Origin: JBAZDC01 sp041654595
GTDB taxonomy: Bacteria > Pseudomonadota > Gammaproteobacteria > Burkholderiales > Burkholderiaceae_B
NCBI GenBank assembly: GCA_964551305.1
Contig: CAZKBT010000006.1
Span: 1-64,000, forward strand
Length of the DNA: 64,000 nt
Reading direction: 5' to 3'
The position numbers and the translations under genes were made by a program. The notes under the pieces were generated by a model. That model was not told the DNA's origin and ran no database searches. It was given only the letters and a program-made list of their open reading frames with translations. Every line of letters begins with the position of its first letter. Positions within the stretch are counted from its first letter, which is position 1. Positions 62,698 to 64,000 of the stretch are shown one piece after another.

Positions 62698-62752
62698 AAT
62701 CAGATGCAAGGATGTCACCGATGACCAGCGCCGAAATGCGAAGAGAGCGCCC

Positions 62753-62965
62753 ATGATTCCCGAGTCGTACGAGCAATGGCGCCATTGCGTCACTGTCGAA
62801 TGCGGTATTGCGCTCACTACGCGGTATGTGGAGCAGCGCCTGCAGGTTTGGAGCAACGAGAAGCTGGAGGAAACCCAGCGGTTTCGCCGCCTGTATGGCG
62901 ATCGCCATTGGCTGGCGGTTCGAGAATGGTTTGAGCGCGCCTGGCGCGAACTGGCCGGCACGTGA
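62753..62965 (+). CDS. Conserved-looking small protein (70 aa) next to a Zur box
   Basis: I do not recognise a named family. The protein is soluble and helical in character, Trp/Arg/Glu-rich, with EQWRHCVTVECG near the N terminus (one His and two Cys that could hold a metal) and RFRRLYGDRHWLAVREWFER at the C-terminal half. The ribosome site is weak (GAGAG). Its promoter region carries the Zur-like palindrome, so expression under zinc limitation is predicted. Codon use is like its neighbours. Confidence 0.65.
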   Translation: MIPESYEQWRHCVTVECGIALTTRYVEQRLQVWSNEKLEETQRFRRLYGDRHWLAVREWFERAWRELAGT

Positions 62966-63047
62966 CATTCGGATGGGTGCAGCCACCGATGCATGATTGA
63001 AATGGCGACGGCGCTCCGGCAGGCGCGGCTGCGCATAGGCAAACGAT

Positions 63048-63073
63048 TAGGGGCTTCCGAAAGGAAGCCCCTA
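63048..63073 (-). terminator. Hairpin after tRNA-Arg
   Basis: TAGGGGCTTCC and GGAAGCCCCTA form a perfect 11-bp stem with a four-base loop, five bases beyond the tRNA 3' end on the minus strand. The tail (ATCGTTTG) is weakly U-rich. Confidence 0.65.
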
Positions 63074-63077
63074 AATT

Positions 63078-63154
63078 TGGCGCGGCTGGCAGGATTCGAA
63101 CCCACGACCCCTTGGTTCGTAGCCAAGTACTCTATCCAACTGAGCTACAGCCGC
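63078..63154 (-). tRNA. tRNA-Arg (ACG)
   Basis: A 77-base cloverleaf with encoded CCA. Acceptor GCGGCTG/CAGCCGC, anticodon loop CTACGAA giving anticodon ACG (wobble A deaminated to inosine in bacteria), T arm GGGTTCGAATCC. Confidence 0.96.
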
Positions 63155-63325
63155 TGTAAAGACGGAAACTATAGCATGATTTTTATTGGTAAAGCAAATT
63201 CCGTTATGCTTTCGGGTAATTTTATGGAAATCGGCGCCGTGCTCCAAGGGGCACTGTAGCTTTCCCGCGAACTTGTTTAAGATGTGGGGCGCCGCGCGCG
63301 CCGGTTTTTTCCCTTGGAGACGTTC

Positions 63326-64000
63326 TTGTCCACGCTATCAAAAATAACCCATGTCGAGGATTTTCGCGCTCTGGCCAAACGGCGGGTGCCCAGGATGTTC
63401 TACGACTACGCGGATTCGGGTTCGTGGACCGAAACGACCTATCGCGCCAATGAAACCGATTTCCAGCGCCTGAAATTCCGGCAGCGCGTGGCCGTCGATA
63501 TTGAAAAGCGCAGTCTGCGCGGCACCATGGTCGGCACTGAGGTCGCGATGCCGGTGGCGATCGCGCCGACGGGATTGACAGGCATGCAGCATGCCGATGG
63601 GGAGATACTCGGCGCCAAGGCGGCGGAACAGTTCGGCATTCCGTTCACGCTGTCCACTATGAGCGTTTGCTCCATCGAAGACATCGCCGAGCATACGACA
63701 CGGCCGTTCTGGTTCCAGCTCTATGTCATGCGCGATCGCGACTTCATCGGCCGCTTGATGGACCGGGCCAAGGCGGCCGGCTGCTCAGCGCTGGTCGTGA
63801 CGCTGGATCTGCAGGTGTTGGGACAGCGTCACAAGGACATCAAGAACGGCCTGTCCACGCCGCCCAAGCCGACCTTGGCCAACCTGATCAATCTGGCGAC
63901 CAAGCCGCGCTGGTGCATGAATATGCTGGGCACCAAGCGCCGCACCTTCGGCAATATCGTAGGCCATGCCAAGGGCGTCGGCGATCTGTCGTCGCTGTCG
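63326..64000 (+). CDS. lldD: L-lactate dehydrogenase (FMN-dependent), 5' part
   Basis: The first 225 codons of an FMN-dependent alpha-hydroxyacid dehydrogenase, cut by the window end. It oxidises L-lactate to pyruvate at the inner membrane, passing electrons to quinone. ITHVEDFRALAKRRVPRMFY, then DYADSGSWTETTYRAN, MPVAIAPTGLTGM, FTLSTMSVCSIEDIAE, and FWFQLYVMRDRDF are the family segments that build the FMN site. The TTG at 63326 is six bases after GGAG; no ATG lies nearby in frame before the conserved start. The catalytic His/Arg region lies beyond the window. Confidence 0.9.
   Translation, partial: MSTLSKITHVEDFRALAKRRVPRMFYDYADSGSWTETTYRANETDFQRLKFRQRVAVDIEKRSLRGTMVGTEVAMPVAIAPTGLTGMQHADGEILGAKAAEQFGIPFTLSTMSVCSIEDIAEHTTRPFWFQLYVMRDRDFIGRLMDRAKAAGCSALVVTLDLQVLGQRHKDIKNGLSTPPKPTLANLINLATKPRWCMNMLGTKRRTFGNIVGHAKGVGDLSSLS

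Overview
The window is a chromosomal segment of a GC-rich betaproteobacterium. It most resembles Burkholderiales of the Alcaligenaceae type (Bordetella/Achromobacter). This rests on a Bug-type (TctC) solute receptor, many ABC importers paired with LysR/GntR regulators, a glutathione-dependent formaldehyde operon under FrmR, and a FecI-FecR-TonB receptor-DUF3649-PepSY-DUF3325 iron cluster. Genus is an inference from gene content, not a sequence comparison. No insertion sequence, integrase, CRISPR array or replication origin was seen.

Layout. 0-1 kb: a small hypothetical gene and tRNA-Cys. 1-3.7 kb: rluE, a 3-hydroxyisobutyrate dehydrogenase-like gene, and a TerC-family gene behind a yybP-ykoY (manganese) riboswitch. 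3.7-9.8 kb: a six-gene operon behind a TPP riboswitch that joins LuxE-like and LuxC-like carboxylate-reduction proteins to a complete NitT/TauT-type ABC importer and a short-chain dehydrogenase; this is the most unusual system here. 9.9-13.3 kb: Bug receptor and sulfatase with a divergent LysR regulator. 13.4-19.2 kb: XRE-cupin regulator, polyamine/opine-type ABC importer in the order C-A-D-B, and an amidohydrolase. 19.3-21 kb: CorA-like transporter and a cytosine deaminase-like enzyme. 21.1-28.6 kb: LysR regulator facing a bicupin gene, LivFGMH importer genes whose receptor gene carries an in-frame amber codon, and a UPF0317 gene.

29.3-37.4 kb: a 2,049-residue glycine-rich autotransporter converging on a LytTR response regulator, with a divergent LytS-type kinase and a 21-bp-phased direct repeat between regulator and kinase. 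37.4-41 kb: exported SAM-methyltransferase-like protein, ureidoglycolate lyase, GntR regulator and EamA transporter. 41-43.4 kb: formaldehyde detoxification (frmA-fghA-frmR) with two matching FrmR-type operators. 43.5-51.5 kb: lipoprotein, then a Fur-box-flanked iron/siderophore system. 51.6-53.3 kb: alkB and a D-2-hydroxyacid dehydrogenase. 53.4-60.2 kb: a UTRA-GntR-led catabolic operon (deacetylase, amino-acid-type receptor, a natural permease-ATPase fusion, FAD monooxygenase, M20 hydrolase). 60.4-62.3 kb: S9 peptidase. 62.4-63 kb: a zinc-independent L36 ribosomal protein gene and a small unknown gene flanking a perfect Zur-like palindrome. 63-64 kb: tRNA-Arg and the 5' part of a lactate dehydrogenase (lldD) cut by the window edge.

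Working together. Several blocks are self-contained uptake-plus-enzyme units, each with its own regulator or riboswitch. Metal homeostasis recurs: Mn (riboswitch-terC), Mg/divalent cations (CorA), Fe (Fur/FecI) and Zn (Zur box with L36B).
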